Shown: positions 25,641 to 34,893, numbered from the stretch's first letter. The stretch is 54,626 nt of DNA from Aquirhabdus sp. (GCA_030149815.1 JASLHI010000001.1:1-54626), one strand, 5' to 3'. Program-made: numbers and translations. Notes: a model not told the origin generated them from the sequence alone.

Positions 25641-25931
25641 ATGGATTACACAGAATTTCTTAAAGAAGACCGTCGGCTGGTGATCTTACGCTTGCTGTCG
25701 GAGATGCCTTCTTATCGTAGTAATACATCCATTCTATGCGCTGGACTTGATCAAATGGGTCACGCAGCAACACGCGATCAGGTTAAAACTGATGTGGAAT
25801 GGCTTGCTGAGCAAAGTCTCGTGAAAACAGAAGATGTTGGCTCAGTAGTAGTCGTACAACTGCTTGAACGTGGTCAAGACGTGGCGACAGGTCGCGCTGT
25901 TGTGCCTGGTGTGAAAAAGCCTGGAGCGTGA
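25641..25931 (+). CDS. Mu gp26-like protein (VpaChn25_0724 type)
   Basis: Protein of 96 aa with a winged-helix look: RRLVILRLLSEMPSYRSNTS, DQVKTDVEWLAEQSLV, then VVVVQLLERGQDVATGRAVV. This family lies just before the small terminase in Mu-like phages. GGTGAGG precedes the ATG at 25641; a GTG at 25632 in frame is the alternative start. Confidence 0.82.
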   Translation: MDYTEFLKEDRRLVILRLLSEMPSYRSNTSILCAGLDQMGHAATRDQVKTDVEWLAEQSLVKTEDVGSVVVVQLLERGQDVATGRAVVPGVKKPGA

Positions 25932-25932
25932 T

Positions 25933-26499
25933 ATGGCTAAATCGTCAATTAAGGTTTTGCCAGATGATCAACGCAAGTTTATAGAAAAACTGTTGCGTGA
26001 GGATCGACTTACGCTCAATGAAATGCTTGATTCTATTCGTGCTGAGTTTCCTACAGCGACCATTCCAAGTCGTTCTGCGCTTGGGCGCGCTAAACAAAAT
26101 TTCTCTGAAACTGCAAAGAAAATGCAGGAATTCCAAGCAGCATCTGAATTGCTAGTTAGCGAACTTGGCGAAGATAAAGATGATCGTGTTGGTGCAATGT
26201 TGACTCAGACGGTCAGTACATTGCTCGGGCGTTTCTCGATGCAATCACTTGATGGCATGGACGGTGATGAGGAGAAAAAACCAATCTCTCTTGATGATGT
26301 CGGTAAGCTCGCACGTGCTACTCGCCATGTGATTGCGACTCGTGGGATGTCGCATCAACAACGACTTGAGATTGAGAAATCAGCTCGTGAACGCATGATC
26401 AAAGAACAAGGGGAAAAACTTGATGAAATGGTCAAGTCTGGTGGTTTGGGCGTTGAACAAGCTGAATTCTGGCGTCGTGATTTCTTAGGTGTGCGCTAG
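25933..26499 (+). CDS. Small terminase subunit, DUF3486 (Mu gp27-like)
   Basis: Protein of 188 aa. An N-terminal HTH-like part (LTLNEMLDSIRAEFP, IPSRSALGRAKQNF) would bind packaging DNA. The helical rest ends GLGVEQAEFWRRDFLGVR, typical of DUF3486. It overlaps the large terminase start by one base. Role by family and position. Confidence 0.88.
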   Translation: MAKSSIKVLPDDQRKFIEKLLREDRLTLNEMLDSIRAEFPTATIPSRSALGRAKQNFSETAKKMQEFQAASELLVSELGEDKDDRVGAMLTQTVSTLLGRFSMQSLDGMDGDEEKKPISLDDVGKLARATRHVIATRGMSHQQRLEIEKSARERMIKEQGEKLDEMVKSGGLGVEQAEFWRRDFLGVR

Positions 26500-28118
26500 T
26501 GGGAACTGCATTCATTGCGCCACGAAAGGACACTGTTCGGGTTGTCAGTTGGGATGAACTGCCTGAGTCAGTTAAAGAGATCAATGTTGATTTAGGCTCT
26601 CTTGGCAAAAGCCTTTTGATGGGCCATCAAGCTGCTTGGGTCAAATTACAAGCTGATATCAAAGTTGCGAAGAAAGGTCGCCGAGCAGGGATTACGTTTG
26701 CTGAGGCGCTGGATGATTCGATTACTGCTGCTTCAAGTAGAGAGGCTGGCGGCGATAATGTTTTTTATTGCGGAGATACCAAGGAAAAAGGACTTGAGTT
26801 CATCGGTTATTGTGCGAAGTTATCGCGAACAATGGCGCGAGCTCAAGGCAAAGGGATTAGCGAAATTGAAGAATTTCTTTTCGCTGATCAAGATGAAGAT
26901 GGCAATACTCGGCATATTACGGCATATCGAATTCGATATGCCTCTGGTTTTCAAGTTGTTGCACTGTCTAGTAATCCGTCAAACATTCGTGGTCTTCAAG
27001 GTATTGTCGTCATTGACGAAGCGGCATTTCATAAGAATGTACAAGCTGTCCTTGATGCTGCAACAGCCCTTCTGATTTGGGGTGGTAAAATTCGGATTAT
27101 TAGCACTCACAACGGTGTGAAAAATCCATTTAACCAATTGATCAAAGACATCGAAGCAGGTCGTTACGGTGAAGATGCAAAGGTTTTTACAGCGACATTC
27201 GATGATGCTGTTGCCAATGGTCTCTATGAACGTCGTTGTTTAATTAAAGGGGAAAAAGCCACTTCGGAAGGAAAAATGAAGTGGTACAACAAAATTCGTA
27301 ATGCTTATGGACCACGTAAAGCCCAGATGATGGAAGAGCTCGATGCCATACCACGAGATGGTAATGGTGTGTGCATTCCTGGTATCTGGATTGAGCGAGC
27401 AATGACTGAAGAACGTCCAGTCTTACGTTTAACGCTTGATGATGACTTTGCCCGCCTTCCAGTCGATGAGCGTAAGTCGTATGTCAAAGATTGGATTACA
27501 CGCTATCTCAAGCCTGAACTTGATAAATTAGATCCATTATTTCGGTGGTATTACGGTCAAGATTATGCACGTCATCGTGACTTTTCGATTATTACGCCGC
27601 TTGGGATACGTCCAAACTTAACGCGTACAGTGCCTTTTGTTATTGAGATGCATAAAGTTCCTGCGGCACAGCAACATCAAATCTTATGGGCAATGATTAA
27701 GGGCATGCCTGGTTATCCTTGTGGTGCTTTGGATGCGACTGGTAGTGGCGAAACTACTGCTGAATTTACAGCGGATAAGTTCGGTTGGAGTCGTGTCGGA
27801 CAAGTAAAAATAACTCGAACTTGGTATGGGCTATGGATGCCTAAGATGATTCAGTTATTTGAGGATAGTTCGATTGATCTCCCTAAAGATGCCAATCTTG
27901 AGCAGGATATTCGCAGTATTGAGAATGTTGAAGGCATTCCAATGGTCACATCACTGAAAAGAGCGGATCTCAAAGATCCAGATTTAATGCGACATGGAGA
28001 TTTTGCGCCTGCTCTTTGTTTAGCAAATTTTGCTTACCTAACACTTCATCAAGGACCAGTCACTGTCTCAAGTCGTGGCGAGCGTCGCATTCACCGTTTG
28101 ATACAAGGATATGATTAA
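26499..28118 (+). CDS. Large terminase subunit (Mu gp28-like)
   Basis: Packaging motor and headful nuclease of 539 aa. The ATPase part has a Walker-A-like KKGRRAGIT (58-66) and Walker B IVVIDEA (169-175), and a C-motif-like ISTHNG follows. The nuclease part starts with YYGQDYARHRDFS and continues with GALDATGSGE. GTG start, overlapping the small subunit. Length matches Mu gp28 (551 aa). Confidence 0.93.
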   Translation: MGTAFIAPRKDTVRVVSWDELPESVKEINVDLGSLGKSLLMGHQAAWVKLQADIKVAKKGRRAGITFAEALDDSITAASSREAGGDNVFYCGDTKEKGLEFIGYCAKLSRTMARAQGKGISEIEEFLFADQDEDGNTRHITAYRIRYASGFQVVALSSNPSNIRGLQGIVVIDEAAFHKNVQAVLDAATALLIWGGKIRIISTHNGVKNPFNQLIKDIEAGRYGEDAKVFTATFDDAVANGLYERRCLIKGEKATSEGKMKWYNKIRNAYGPRKAQMMEELDAIPRDGNGVCIPGIWIERAMTEERPVLRLTLDDDFARLPVDERKSYVKDWITRYLKPELDKLDPLFRWYYGQDYARHRDFSIITPLGIRPNLTRTVPFVIEMHKVPAAQQHQILWAMIKGMPGYPCGALDATGSGETTAEFTADKFGWSRVGQVKITRTWYGLWMPKMIQLFEDSSIDLPKDANLEQDIRSIENVEGIPMVTSLKRADLKDPDLMRHGDFAPALCLANFAYLTLHQGPVTVSSRGERRIHRLIQGYD

Positions 28119-29575
28119 TGGCTTCAAAAATCGGTGAGTTTGTAGGTAGAACTGGCGACCTGTCTCGTGAAATAGCGAGTCGTAGTGTTGCGATTGATTT
28201 CTTTGTATTGGGTTATGCGCTACCAAATCCTGATCTTGTCCTAAAAAAAATGGGGCGAGATATCCGTGTTTATTCAGAGATTCGTACTGATCCGCATGTG
28301 GGTGGTGCGATTCGCCGTCGCAAGGCTGCGGTGATGGCAATGGAGAGTGCTTGGCGTGGTGAAGACTGCCGCCCAGAAGTGATTGAGCTAGTCGAAAATG
28401 CATTTAAAAAACTGAATTTAAGACAGCTCATCGACGATATTCTCGAAGCACCACTTTATGGGTACCAGCCTCTTGAGGTGATGTGGAATTCAGATACATG
28501 GCTTCCTGATTCAGTAATTGCAAAGCCTCAGCATTGGTTTATATTTGATACGGATAATAAGCTCAAACTGCGCACGCGCTATGATTTTATGGGTGAAGAT
28601 TTACCCGATCGTAAGTTCCTTTTGCCACGTCAGGATGCAACTTATGCCAATCCTTATGGGTTTCCTGATTTGTCGATGTGCTATTGGCCAGTGGTTTTTA
28701 AGAAAGGTGGTTTGAAGTTTTGGGTTACTTTTGCTGAAAAATACGGCATGCCTTGGGTGATCGGTAAACATCCACGTGGTACGGGTGAATCTGAGATCAG
28801 TGAGCTGTTGAATAAATTAGAGAGTCTAGTCGCTGATGCTGTCGGTGTGATTCCTGATGACTCAAGCATTGAAATCAAAGAGGCTTTGGGCAAGGCTGAG
28901 GCATCAGGTGTTTTTGAGGGATTGATTGAGCAATGTCGATCTGAAATCAATATTGCATTACTCGGTCAAAATCAGACGACTGAATCGAATGCAAATAAAG
29001 CTAGTGCTCAAGCTGGTCGCATGGTGACGATTGATATTCGTGACGGTGATGCTCAAATTGTTAGTGATACGCTTGGGATACTTGCACGCTGGATCGTTGA
29101 TCTACATTTCGGTGAGGACGAGCCTAGTCCATGTTTTGAGATGTGGGAACAAAAAGAAGTCGACGATATCAAAGCCAAACGGGATCACTTGTTGGCTGGG
29201 TCAGGTGCGCGATTTACTGAGCAATATTACACACGCGAATACAGTCTTCAGCCTGGTGATTTAGACGTGGTTGCAATGCGTAAGGTTGCGATCGGAATGT
29301 CTGATAAGAGTTCTTTGGATTTTGCCGAAAATACCAATGGCGACTATGCAGATCGTGTCACTTCTCAGCTTGCTCGAGCAGGACAGCCAGTCATCCAATC
29401 TTGGCTTGAACGGATTGGCAAAGTCGTTGCAGATGCGAAAAGCTGGGATTCATTAACAACTGATTTGGTCAATGAGTTTGCAGAACTGGATCAGTCTGAA
29501 CTGGTCAAAGTCATGGAGCTCGCGTTTAGTGCTGCGGATCTGACAGGACGAACTGAGGTGCTCGATGGGCATTGA
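28118..29575 (+). CDS. Portal protein, DUF935 (Mu gp29-like)
   Basis: Portal of 485 aa forming the DNA-entry vertex. Typical DUF935 sequences are visible: IRTDPHVGGAIRRRKAAVMA, YGYQPLEVMW, FAEKYGMPWVIGKHPRG and LLGQNQTTESNANKASAQAG. It overlaps the terminase stop by one base (TAATG) and the F-like gene by 11 bp. Confidence 0.93.
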   Translation: MASKIGEFVGRTGDLSREIASRSVAIDFFVLGYALPNPDLVLKKMGRDIRVYSEIRTDPHVGGAIRRRKAAVMAMESAWRGEDCRPEVIELVENAFKKLNLRQLIDDILEAPLYGYQPLEVMWNSDTWLPDSVIAKPQHWFIFDTDNKLKLRTRYDFMGEDLPDRKFLLPRQDATYANPYGFPDLSMCYWPVVFKKGGLKFWVTFAEKYGMPWVIGKHPRGTGESEISELLNKLESLVADAVGVIPDDSSIEIKEALGKAEASGVFEGLIEQCRSEINIALLGQNQTTESNANKASAQAGRMVTIDIRDGDAQIVSDTLGILARWIVDLHFGEDEPSPCFEMWEQKEVDDIKAKRDHLLAGSGARFTEQYYTREYSLQPGDLDVVAMRKVAIGMSDKSSLDFAENTNGDYADRVTSQLARAGQPVIQSWLERIGKVVADAKSWDSLTTDLVNEFAELDQSELVKVMELAFSAADLTGRTEVLDGH

Positions 29576-30851
29576 TATTGGCGTCAATACGTCTCTGCCC
29601 TTTGCGGAGCAGATTGCTTATTTACGCCAAAAAGTCAGATTACCTACTGAAGGCTGGCAAGATATTGAGGGTCAATCTCATGATCGAGCTTTTGTCGTTG
29701 CGGGTGCGATGCGTGCCGATTTGCTCAGTGAACTTCATCAAGAGGTGATTAAAGCCGCAGAAAGCGGCATGCCACTTCGTGAGTTCCAGAAGTCATTTAA
29801 CAGTATTGTCGAGCGTAAAGGTTGGACTGAACTGCAGGGCGATGATCAAAAAGAATATCGTGCCTGGCGTGCCAAAGTCATCTTTGAAACCAATATGCGT
29901 ACCAGTCATGCAGCTGGTCGATATCAGCAGATGCGTGATCCTGAAGTTATGCGCCTGCGTCCATATTGGACATGGAATCACAACACCATTGAAAATCCTC
30001 GCTTGCTGCATTTGCAGTGGAATGGCTTAACGCTTGCTGCTGATGATGTGTGGTGGGCAACACATTACTGTCCTTGTGGATTTGGCTGTCGCTGTACGAT
30101 ATCGGCACATAACGAGTATGACTTGAGGCAGATGGGCAAAACTGGCCCTGATACTGCTCCGCCTGAAGATTATGAAAGCGCGATGTGGCGTGGTCAGGTG
30201 GTCAGTGTGCCGAAGGGTGTACAAGTGGGTTGGGATCATGCGCCTGGCGCAAGTTGGTTCCCTGATATGAATCAATATCCAGCTCCGATTGCGAGGCAGT
30301 TGGTGTCTGATAATTTGAAGGATGGTGTGTTTGATCGCTGGATGAAACGGATCAATGATCAAGTTGAAGCTGAGCTGAAAAAGCCTATCTTTGATGACTT
30401 GCGTCGAATTAAAAATGCCGAAGAGCGTGATGTTGCCATCAAAGCTCAATTACGCAAGCAGCTTGGTGGTGATGAACAATATCCAGTTGCAGTACTTACT
30501 GATGATCAGAAGAAGCTGCTCGGTGTTTCAACGCGTGTCATCAATCTCAGCAACTATGATGCGGTTAAACAAGCGTACAGCCGTGCTGGGAATACTGGGT
30601 TCGATCAGGATGCATATCATCAATTGCAGAATCTGGTTGATGATGCCAAAGCGATCGTGAGACAGGAAGGTAACAACGGTTTGATGAGCGTTTGGGTTGA
30701 GGATACGAAGGGTCGGAATTATATGGCCGTGATCCAGCAAACCAAAACTGGCAAGGGATTGTTCCTGAAATCTTATCGTTTGTCTGGCAAGAATGAGGTT
30801 GAGCGTGCTATTAAAAAAGGGACGCTCATTTACGAGCGTCCCCATGATTGA
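29565..30851 (+). CDS. Mu F-like head morphogenesis protein with C-terminal PBECR-like domain
   Basis: Protein of 428 aa. The first about 260 residues are the Mu gpF/SPP1 gp7 minor head protein family, with the Cys-rich signature YCPCGFGCRCTIS (near 167-180). The last about 125 residues (YPVAVLTDDQKKLLGVSTRV onward, ending SYRLSGKNEVERAI) look like the PBECR group of BECR-fold nuclease domains that are fused to this family in some phages. The head role is firm. The nuclease-like domain is recognised by pattern only, and it may be injected with DNA. Confidence 0.85.
   Translation: MGIDIGVNTSLPFAEQIAYLRQKVRLPTEGWQDIEGQSHDRAFVVAGAMRADLLSELHQEVIKAAESGMPLREFQKSFNSIVERKGWTELQGDDQKEYRAWRAKVIFETNMRTSHAAGRYQQMRDPEVMRLRPYWTWNHNTIENPRLLHLQWNGLTLAADDVWWATHYCPCGFGCRCTISAHNEYDLRQMGKTGPDTAPPEDYESAMWRGQVVSVPKGVQVGWDHAPGASWFPDMNQYPAPIARQLVSDNLKDGVFDRWMKRINDQVEAELKKPIFDDLRRIKNAEERDVAIKAQLRKQLGGDEQYPVAVLTDDQKKLLGVSTRVINLSNYDAVKQAYSRAGNTGFDQDAYHQLQNLVDDAKAIVRQEGNNGLMSVWVEDTKGRNYMAVIQQTKTGKGLFLKSYRLSGKNEVERAIKKGTLIYERPHD
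30819..30842 (+). terminator. Hairpin across the end of the F-like gene
   Basis: GGGACGCTC / GAGCGTCCC, 9-bp perfect arms with a 6-nt loop, ending 9 bases before the stop codon's end. No T-run follows, so it is not a canonical terminator; it could pause or process the message or protect its 3' end. Confidence 0.45.
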
Positions 30852-30983
30852 TTCTTGTCCAGAGAGGGCTCCCAGCGCCCCTTGTTTCACCCACCCACGA
30901 TTGAACATTTTGCAATGAACAGTCAGGTGACGGTCGAGAGATTCACCGTGTCAGGCTGGACACTATTAATATTAGGCTGAAAT

Positions 30984-31514
30984 ATGATCACAGTCAAGTT
31001 TGCCGATAAGCAGGTTCTTAGCACCTTTCAGCGTATTGAAGAGCGCGGTTTACACTTAAGTCCATTGTTTAAAAACATTGGCGAATATTTAGTGAATAGC
31101 AGTCAAGACCATTTCCGAACATCTACTGCACCTGATGGCTCTAAATGGGCTCCAAATGCTCAAAGTACATACCTTGCGATTTTAGGTAAATCACACTCGG
31201 GCAAAAGCGGGAAACTCAATGTACGTGGCGTCAATCGAATTTTAAGTAAACGTCCGTTAATCTTGACGGGTGATCTGATGAACGATATCCACTATCAGCT
31301 TGTTGCAGATGGTTTGGAAGTGGGTACGAATAAGATTTATGCGGCGACTCAGCAGTTCGGTGCTAAGAAAGGCGAATTCGGCATAATGCCTAAAAAGAAC
31401 CACGAAATCCCATTTGGGAATATTCCAGCGCGTGAGTTTCTTGGGATATCAAATCAAGATGAAGGTGCGATATTGTTCATGGCGATTGAGCATTTAGCCA
31501 TTGGAAAAGATTAA
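30984..31514 (+). CDS. Virion morphogenesis protein (Mu gpG-like)
   Basis: Protein of 176 aa of the phage virion morphogenesis family (Mu G, P2 gpS relatives): GEYLVNSSQDHFRTSTAPDG, then KWAPNAQSTYLAI and the end FGNIPAREFLGISNQDE. Acts at head-tail joining or tail assembly. It lies after 132 bp of non-coding sequence. Confidence 0.9.
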   Translation: MITVKFADKQVLSTFQRIEERGLHLSPLFKNIGEYLVNSSQDHFRTSTAPDGSKWAPNAQSTYLAILGKSHSGKSGKLNVRGVNRILSKRPLILTGDLMNDIHYQLVADGLEVGTNKIYAATQQFGAKKGEFGIMPKKNHEIPFGNIPAREFLGISNQDEGAILFMAIEHLAIGKD

Positions 31515-31592
31515 TTGGATGAATGCGCGTAATTTGCGTTTTAAGCTGTTTTTTGGTGTTCTGGTACAATGAGTCGTCAATTCGTTTAGAGC

Positions 31593-31606
31593 GCGTTTAT
31601 AAACGC
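31593..31606. repeat. 14-bp perfect palindrome between the G-like and protease genes
   Basis: GCGTTTATAAACGC lies in a 254-bp AT-rich gap (31515-31768) that otherwise holds only late promoter 2. It could be a regulator site; no match to the repressor operators. Confidence 0.5.
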
Positions 31607-31718
31607 TTGTAAATCGGTTTCTGAGCGTGTTAGTTTTATATAAGAACGTGTCCAAATCATAAAAATTAAATCTGTGTTTTTCTCTCTAATTCACTCGAAG
31701 TGAATCTCGCATTTAAGC

Positions 31719-31768
31719 ATTAAAGCGCATTAAAAGATCATCTGACCGATACGTCATAAATTTGGCGT
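31719..31768 (+). promoter_or_regulatory. Late promoter 2 (head genes): activator element plus -10
   Basis: Element ATTAAAG-cgc-ATTAAAAG (31719-31736), 20 bp, then -10-like TAAATT (31757-31762). The ATG of the protease begins 6 bases after the -10, where transcription should start, so the message would be leaderless. Mu has its C-dependent promoter PI at this place. Confidence 0.68.
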
Positions 31769-33007
31769 ATGAAAAATATCCCTTGCTTCCGAACTGGTCG
31801 GCATACCGACAACAGCGGCAAAGTTCTTGAGTTTACTCAAGCGGACTTGGCTGCGATGGTTGCCGCTTATGATCCTAAACTCCATGAGGCTCCACTTGTT
31901 GTGGGGCATCCTAAGCTCGACAAACCTTCGTATGGTTGGGCTGAACGTTTTGAGCTCAATGGGAATCAGCTTGTTGCTATTCCAACACAGGTCAATCCTG
32001 CGTTTAGTGAAATCGTGACGAATGGTTCATACAAGAAAATCAGCTTGTCATTCTACGAGCCGTCTAATCCAAATAATCCTAAGCCTGGTGTCTACTATCC
32101 GAAGCATATCGGTTTTCTTGGCGCTACCCCTCCAGCGATCAAAGGTCTGGAAGGTATTGAGTTTGGTGAAGAAGCTCAGGAAGGTGTCGTCAGTTTTTCG
32201 TTAGAGCCTGAAGATAATTTGATGCTGCGTATGTTCCGCAATATCCGTGAGTGGGTTATTGGTCGGGATGGCGTTGATGCTGCTGACAAAGTGATTCCTC
32301 AGTCTGATCTTGATTCACTTTCTTATTTTATGGATCAACCAGATCCTGAGTCTCAGGTACAGCCGCTGGGTTTTTCTGAGGCTGGTGCTGATCACTCGAA
32401 TACAAACATAACCCCCAAAGAGCAAGCCGTGACGCTCGGCACAGACACCATTCCTCCTGCTGATTCATCGGTAGTGAGTGGTGATCAATCCAAACAACCT
32501 AACCGTGAGGAATCTCAAGTGTCAGTTGAACAACAACCTGATCCAGCGAAGCTGGCTGCTGATAACGCCCGACTTCAATCTGAGTTGGATGCTTTGCACG
32601 CCAAAGCAGCCAAAGATAAAAGTGACGCTGCACGTGCCGAACATGTGAGCTATGCCGAAGGCTTAGCAAAGCAAGGAAAACTTGCCCCTGCTGATAAAGA
32701 CGTTGTTGTCGACTTACTGACGCTTGTCGCCGACGGAAACCAAACCGTGTCATTTGGCGAAGGCGATAAAGCCAAGCCTGCGGTGGATGGCATCAAAGCG
32801 CTTCTTGCCAAACTTCCTGTTGATCCGATGTTTGCTGAATCAGCAACCAAAGACAAGTCAGTTGAAGCTGGAAACGATTATGTCAATTACGGCGAAAACG
32901 TTGATCCAGACCGTTTGGCTCAAGATCAAAAAATTCGTGCCTACGCTTCACTAAACAAAGTGGATTACGCCACGGCTGCCAGTGCAGTCATGCGTAACAC
33001 ACGCTAA
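31769..33007 (+). CDS. Head maturation protease/scaffold (Mu gpI-like)
   Basis: Protein of 412 aa. The N-terminal protease half has family sequences near its very start (FTQADLAAMVAAYDPKLHEA, PLVVGHPKLDKPSYGW), which confirms the ATG at 31769 despite the absence of a ribosome-binding site. The C-terminal scaffold half has a coiled coil (about 255-300) and ends AASAVMRNTR. It processes and shapes the procapsid. Confidence 0.9.
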   Translation: MKNIPCFRTGRHTDNSGKVLEFTQADLAAMVAAYDPKLHEAPLVVGHPKLDKPSYGWAERFELNGNQLVAIPTQVNPAFSEIVTNGSYKKISLSFYEPSNPNNPKPGVYYPKHIGFLGATPPAIKGLEGIEFGEEAQEGVVSFSLEPEDNLMLRMFRNIREWVIGRDGVDAADKVIPQSDLDSLSYFMDQPDPESQVQPLGFSEAGADHSNTNITPKEQAVTLGTDTIPPADSSVVSGDQSKQPNREESQVSVEQQPDPAKLAADNARLQSELDALHAKAAKDKSDAARAEHVSYAEGLAKQGKLAPADKDVVVDLLTLVADGNQTVSFGEGDKAKPAVDGIKALLAKLPVDPMFAESATKDKSVEAGNDYVNYGENVDPDRLAQDQKIRAYASLNKVDYATAASAVMRNTR

Positions 33008-33021
33008 GGGAGAATGACTTA

Positions 33022-33945
33022 ATGTCACGTTTATCATCATTACGGATCGTCGATCCAGTCCTAACGAATCTTGCTATTGGTTACACCAATGCCGATTTTA
33101 TTGCGGAATTTCTGTTTCCAATCGCTGGCGTCGATAAGGAAGCGGGTCATATCCCTAAGTTCACCAAAGAAGCGTTCAAGCTCTACCAAACGCTACGTGC
33201 TATTCGTGCTAAATCAAACCGTATCAATCCTGAAGGATTAGATACGATCCCTGTGATCTTGGATGAGCATGATCTGGAATATCCGATCGATTACCGCGAA
33301 GAACATGAAGCAGCGTTTCCGCTTCAGGCGCATGCGGTTAATACAGTGACTGAAGGTATTCAGTTGCAACGTGAAAAAATGGCCGCAGACCTTGCGCAAG
33401 ATCCTGCTAACTATGCCGCCAATAATCGAATTGCGCTCGCTGGTACTGATGTATTTACGAATAAAGCCAATTCAACACCTATCGATGTGGTCGATGAAGG
33501 TCGTGAGTCAGTCCGCTCTGCAATTGGTCGATATCCAAACACACTACAGATGGGTGCTTCAGTCTTTAAGGCATTGAAAAATCATCCGCAGATTCTTGAT
33601 CGAATCAAGTACACCCAGCGAGGTATCGTTACTGAAGATATTTTGGCTGCCATTTTTGATGTCGAAAAAGTGGTCGTTGGTAAAGCTGTGATGTCTGATG
33701 ACCAAGGCAATATGTCTGATATTTGGACAAATAGTATGACTTTGGCTTACGTGCCAGGTCTACGTCCAGGACAAAACCGTACTGCTCTTGAGCCTTCTTA
33801 TGGCTATACCTTGCGTCGTAATGGTAGCTGTCAGATCGATACGCGTATGGAAGATAACAAGCTGGAGATCATTCGCTCAACCGATATCTTCAAAACTTAT
33901 TTACTCGGTGCAGATGCGGGTTACCTCATCAGCGACGCAGTCTAA
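33022..33945 (+). CDS. Major capsid protein
   Basis: Protein of 307 aa, right size and place for the Mu gpT equivalent, after protease/scaffold and before the cement-like gene. Sequence features include LTNLAIGYTNADFIAEFLFP and the C-terminal YLISDAV. I recognise the pattern of a major capsid family in BcepMu/Mu-like phages, but it is not close to Mu T itself. GGGAG precedes the ATG. Confidence 0.85.
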   Translation: MSRLSSLRIVDPVLTNLAIGYTNADFIAEFLFPIAGVDKEAGHIPKFTKEAFKLYQTLRAIRAKSNRINPEGLDTIPVILDEHDLEYPIDYREEHEAAFPLQAHAVNTVTEGIQLQREKMAADLAQDPANYAANNRIALAGTDVFTNKANSTPIDVVDEGRESVRSAIGRYPNTLQMGASVFKALKNHPQILDRIKYTQRGIVTEDILAAIFDVEKVVVGKAVMSDDQGNMSDIWTNSMTLAYVPGLRPGQNRTALEPSYGYTLRRNGSCQIDTRMEDNKLEIIRSTDIFKTYLLGADAGYLISDAV

Positions 33946-33957
33946 GGGGAGTACTGC

Positions 33958-34290
33958 ATGAAAACGCAAATTATCGGTTTAACAATGAGTATCACTGCGG
34001 CGGCGGTATTGAACCGTTTGACTTTCGTTGGCTTGGACGGCAATCCATGCGCTGTTGGTGCAAAGGCTCTCGGTACAGTTGAAGCAGATGCGAATGCTGG
34101 TGATCAAACGCCTGTCAATTTGACTGGTTCGCTGTTAATCACTGCTGGTGGTGCGATTGCAGTTGGTGCGGAAGTTCAGTCAGACGCAAATGCGAATGCA
34201 GTAACGCTGACGACTGGTATTGGCAACGGTTGGGCTTTAGATGCTGCTGTCCAAGCGGGTGATGTCATCCGCATTGCGCGGGGGATCTAA
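33958..34290 (+). CDS. Capsid cement-like protein (DUF2190)
   Basis: Protein of 110 aa rich in Ala, Gly and Val with the DUF2190 pattern (NLTGSLLITAGGAIAVGAEV, QAGDVIRIARG). Such proteins decorate and stabilise the head. It lies directly after the capsid gene. Confidence 0.82.
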   Translation: MKTQIIGLTMSITAAAVLNRLTFVGLDGNPCAVGAKALGTVEADANAGDQTPVNLTGSLLITAGGAIAVGAEVQSDANANAVTLTTGIGNGWALDAAVQAGDVIRIARGI

Positions 34291-34291
34291 C

Positions 34292-34885
34292 ATGACGGAA
34301 GCTAATCAAACGGCAACAGCCGAAGTGCTGATTTCCTACATTGTGTTATCTCGATTACGTCTGGATGGCAAGTTGTACACAGCAAATGACCCACTGCAGT
34401 TAGAAAGTCGTAAGGCTGAAAAACTGATCAAAATGGGCGTGCTTCGTATTGCCCCAGCTGAACAAGTTCTACCTGCTTCAGAAGACTCTGGATCTGATCC
34501 TAAACCAGTTGCTCCAGCATCAGATCTTGAAGAGTCAGATGCAGATAAGCAAGCCATTACAGCACATGATTATAGTGCGCTGACTGTGCCTGTGCTTAAA
34601 ACTGAACTGGGTCTTCGCGATATCGCTTTTGCTGCAGGTGCGCTGAAAGATGACCTGATCAAACTTTTGGTGGCTGATGATGCAGCGAAAGCTGAATCTA
34701 CGACTGCTTCATTGAGTTCTGTTTCTTCAGGTCTAAGCGATACCAATAGTTCAGTCTCAACTGTATCTAGTGGCTTGAGTGACGCTGTAAGTACTGTCTC
34801 AAGTGGTTTGAGCTCTGTATCAAGCGGTTTGAGTGACGTATCGACAGGTCTGAGCTCAATTTCTTCAGTCAGTAGCGGTTCATAA
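34292..34885 (+). CDS. Head-region protein with Ser-rich heptad repeats (Mu gp35 position)
   Basis: Protein of 197 aa from the ATG with GGGGGAT upstream. The N-terminal part (about 10-55) has the small LRLDGKLYTANDPLQLESRK domain seen in Mu gp35/FluMu-type proteins. A LEM/SAP-like helix pair (LTVPVLKTELGLRDI) follows. The C-terminus (about 145-197) is seven-residue repeats of the type VSSGLSD, which could form a stalk. The same repeats occur in the tail fibre at 47745. Confidence 0.75.
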   Translation: MTEANQTATAEVLISYIVLSRLRLDGKLYTANDPLQLESRKAEKLIKMGVLRIAPAEQVLPASEDSGSDPKPVAPASDLEESDADKQAITAHDYSALTVPVLKTELGLRDIAFAAGALKDDLIKLLVADDAAKAESTTASLSSVSSGLSDTNSSVSTVSSGLSDAVSTVSSGLSSVSSGLSDVSTGLSSISSVSSGS

Positions 34886-34893
34886 GGTGCCCT

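Noticed and set aside
26665..27075. 136-codon frame inside the large terminase gene
   Set aside because: Basic, hydrophobic shadow sequence without recognisable motifs or a ribosome-binding site. Used only as the measure for how long shadow frames get here.
30478..30851. C-terminal part of the F-like protein as a separate gene
   Set aside because: It is continuous in frame with the head protein, without an internal start and ribosome-binding site of quality.
34241..34291. Upstream extension of the Ser-repeat protein overlapping the cement gene
   Set aside because: The ATG at 34292 has a strong GGGGGAT site; the extension lies inside the DUF2190 coding region.
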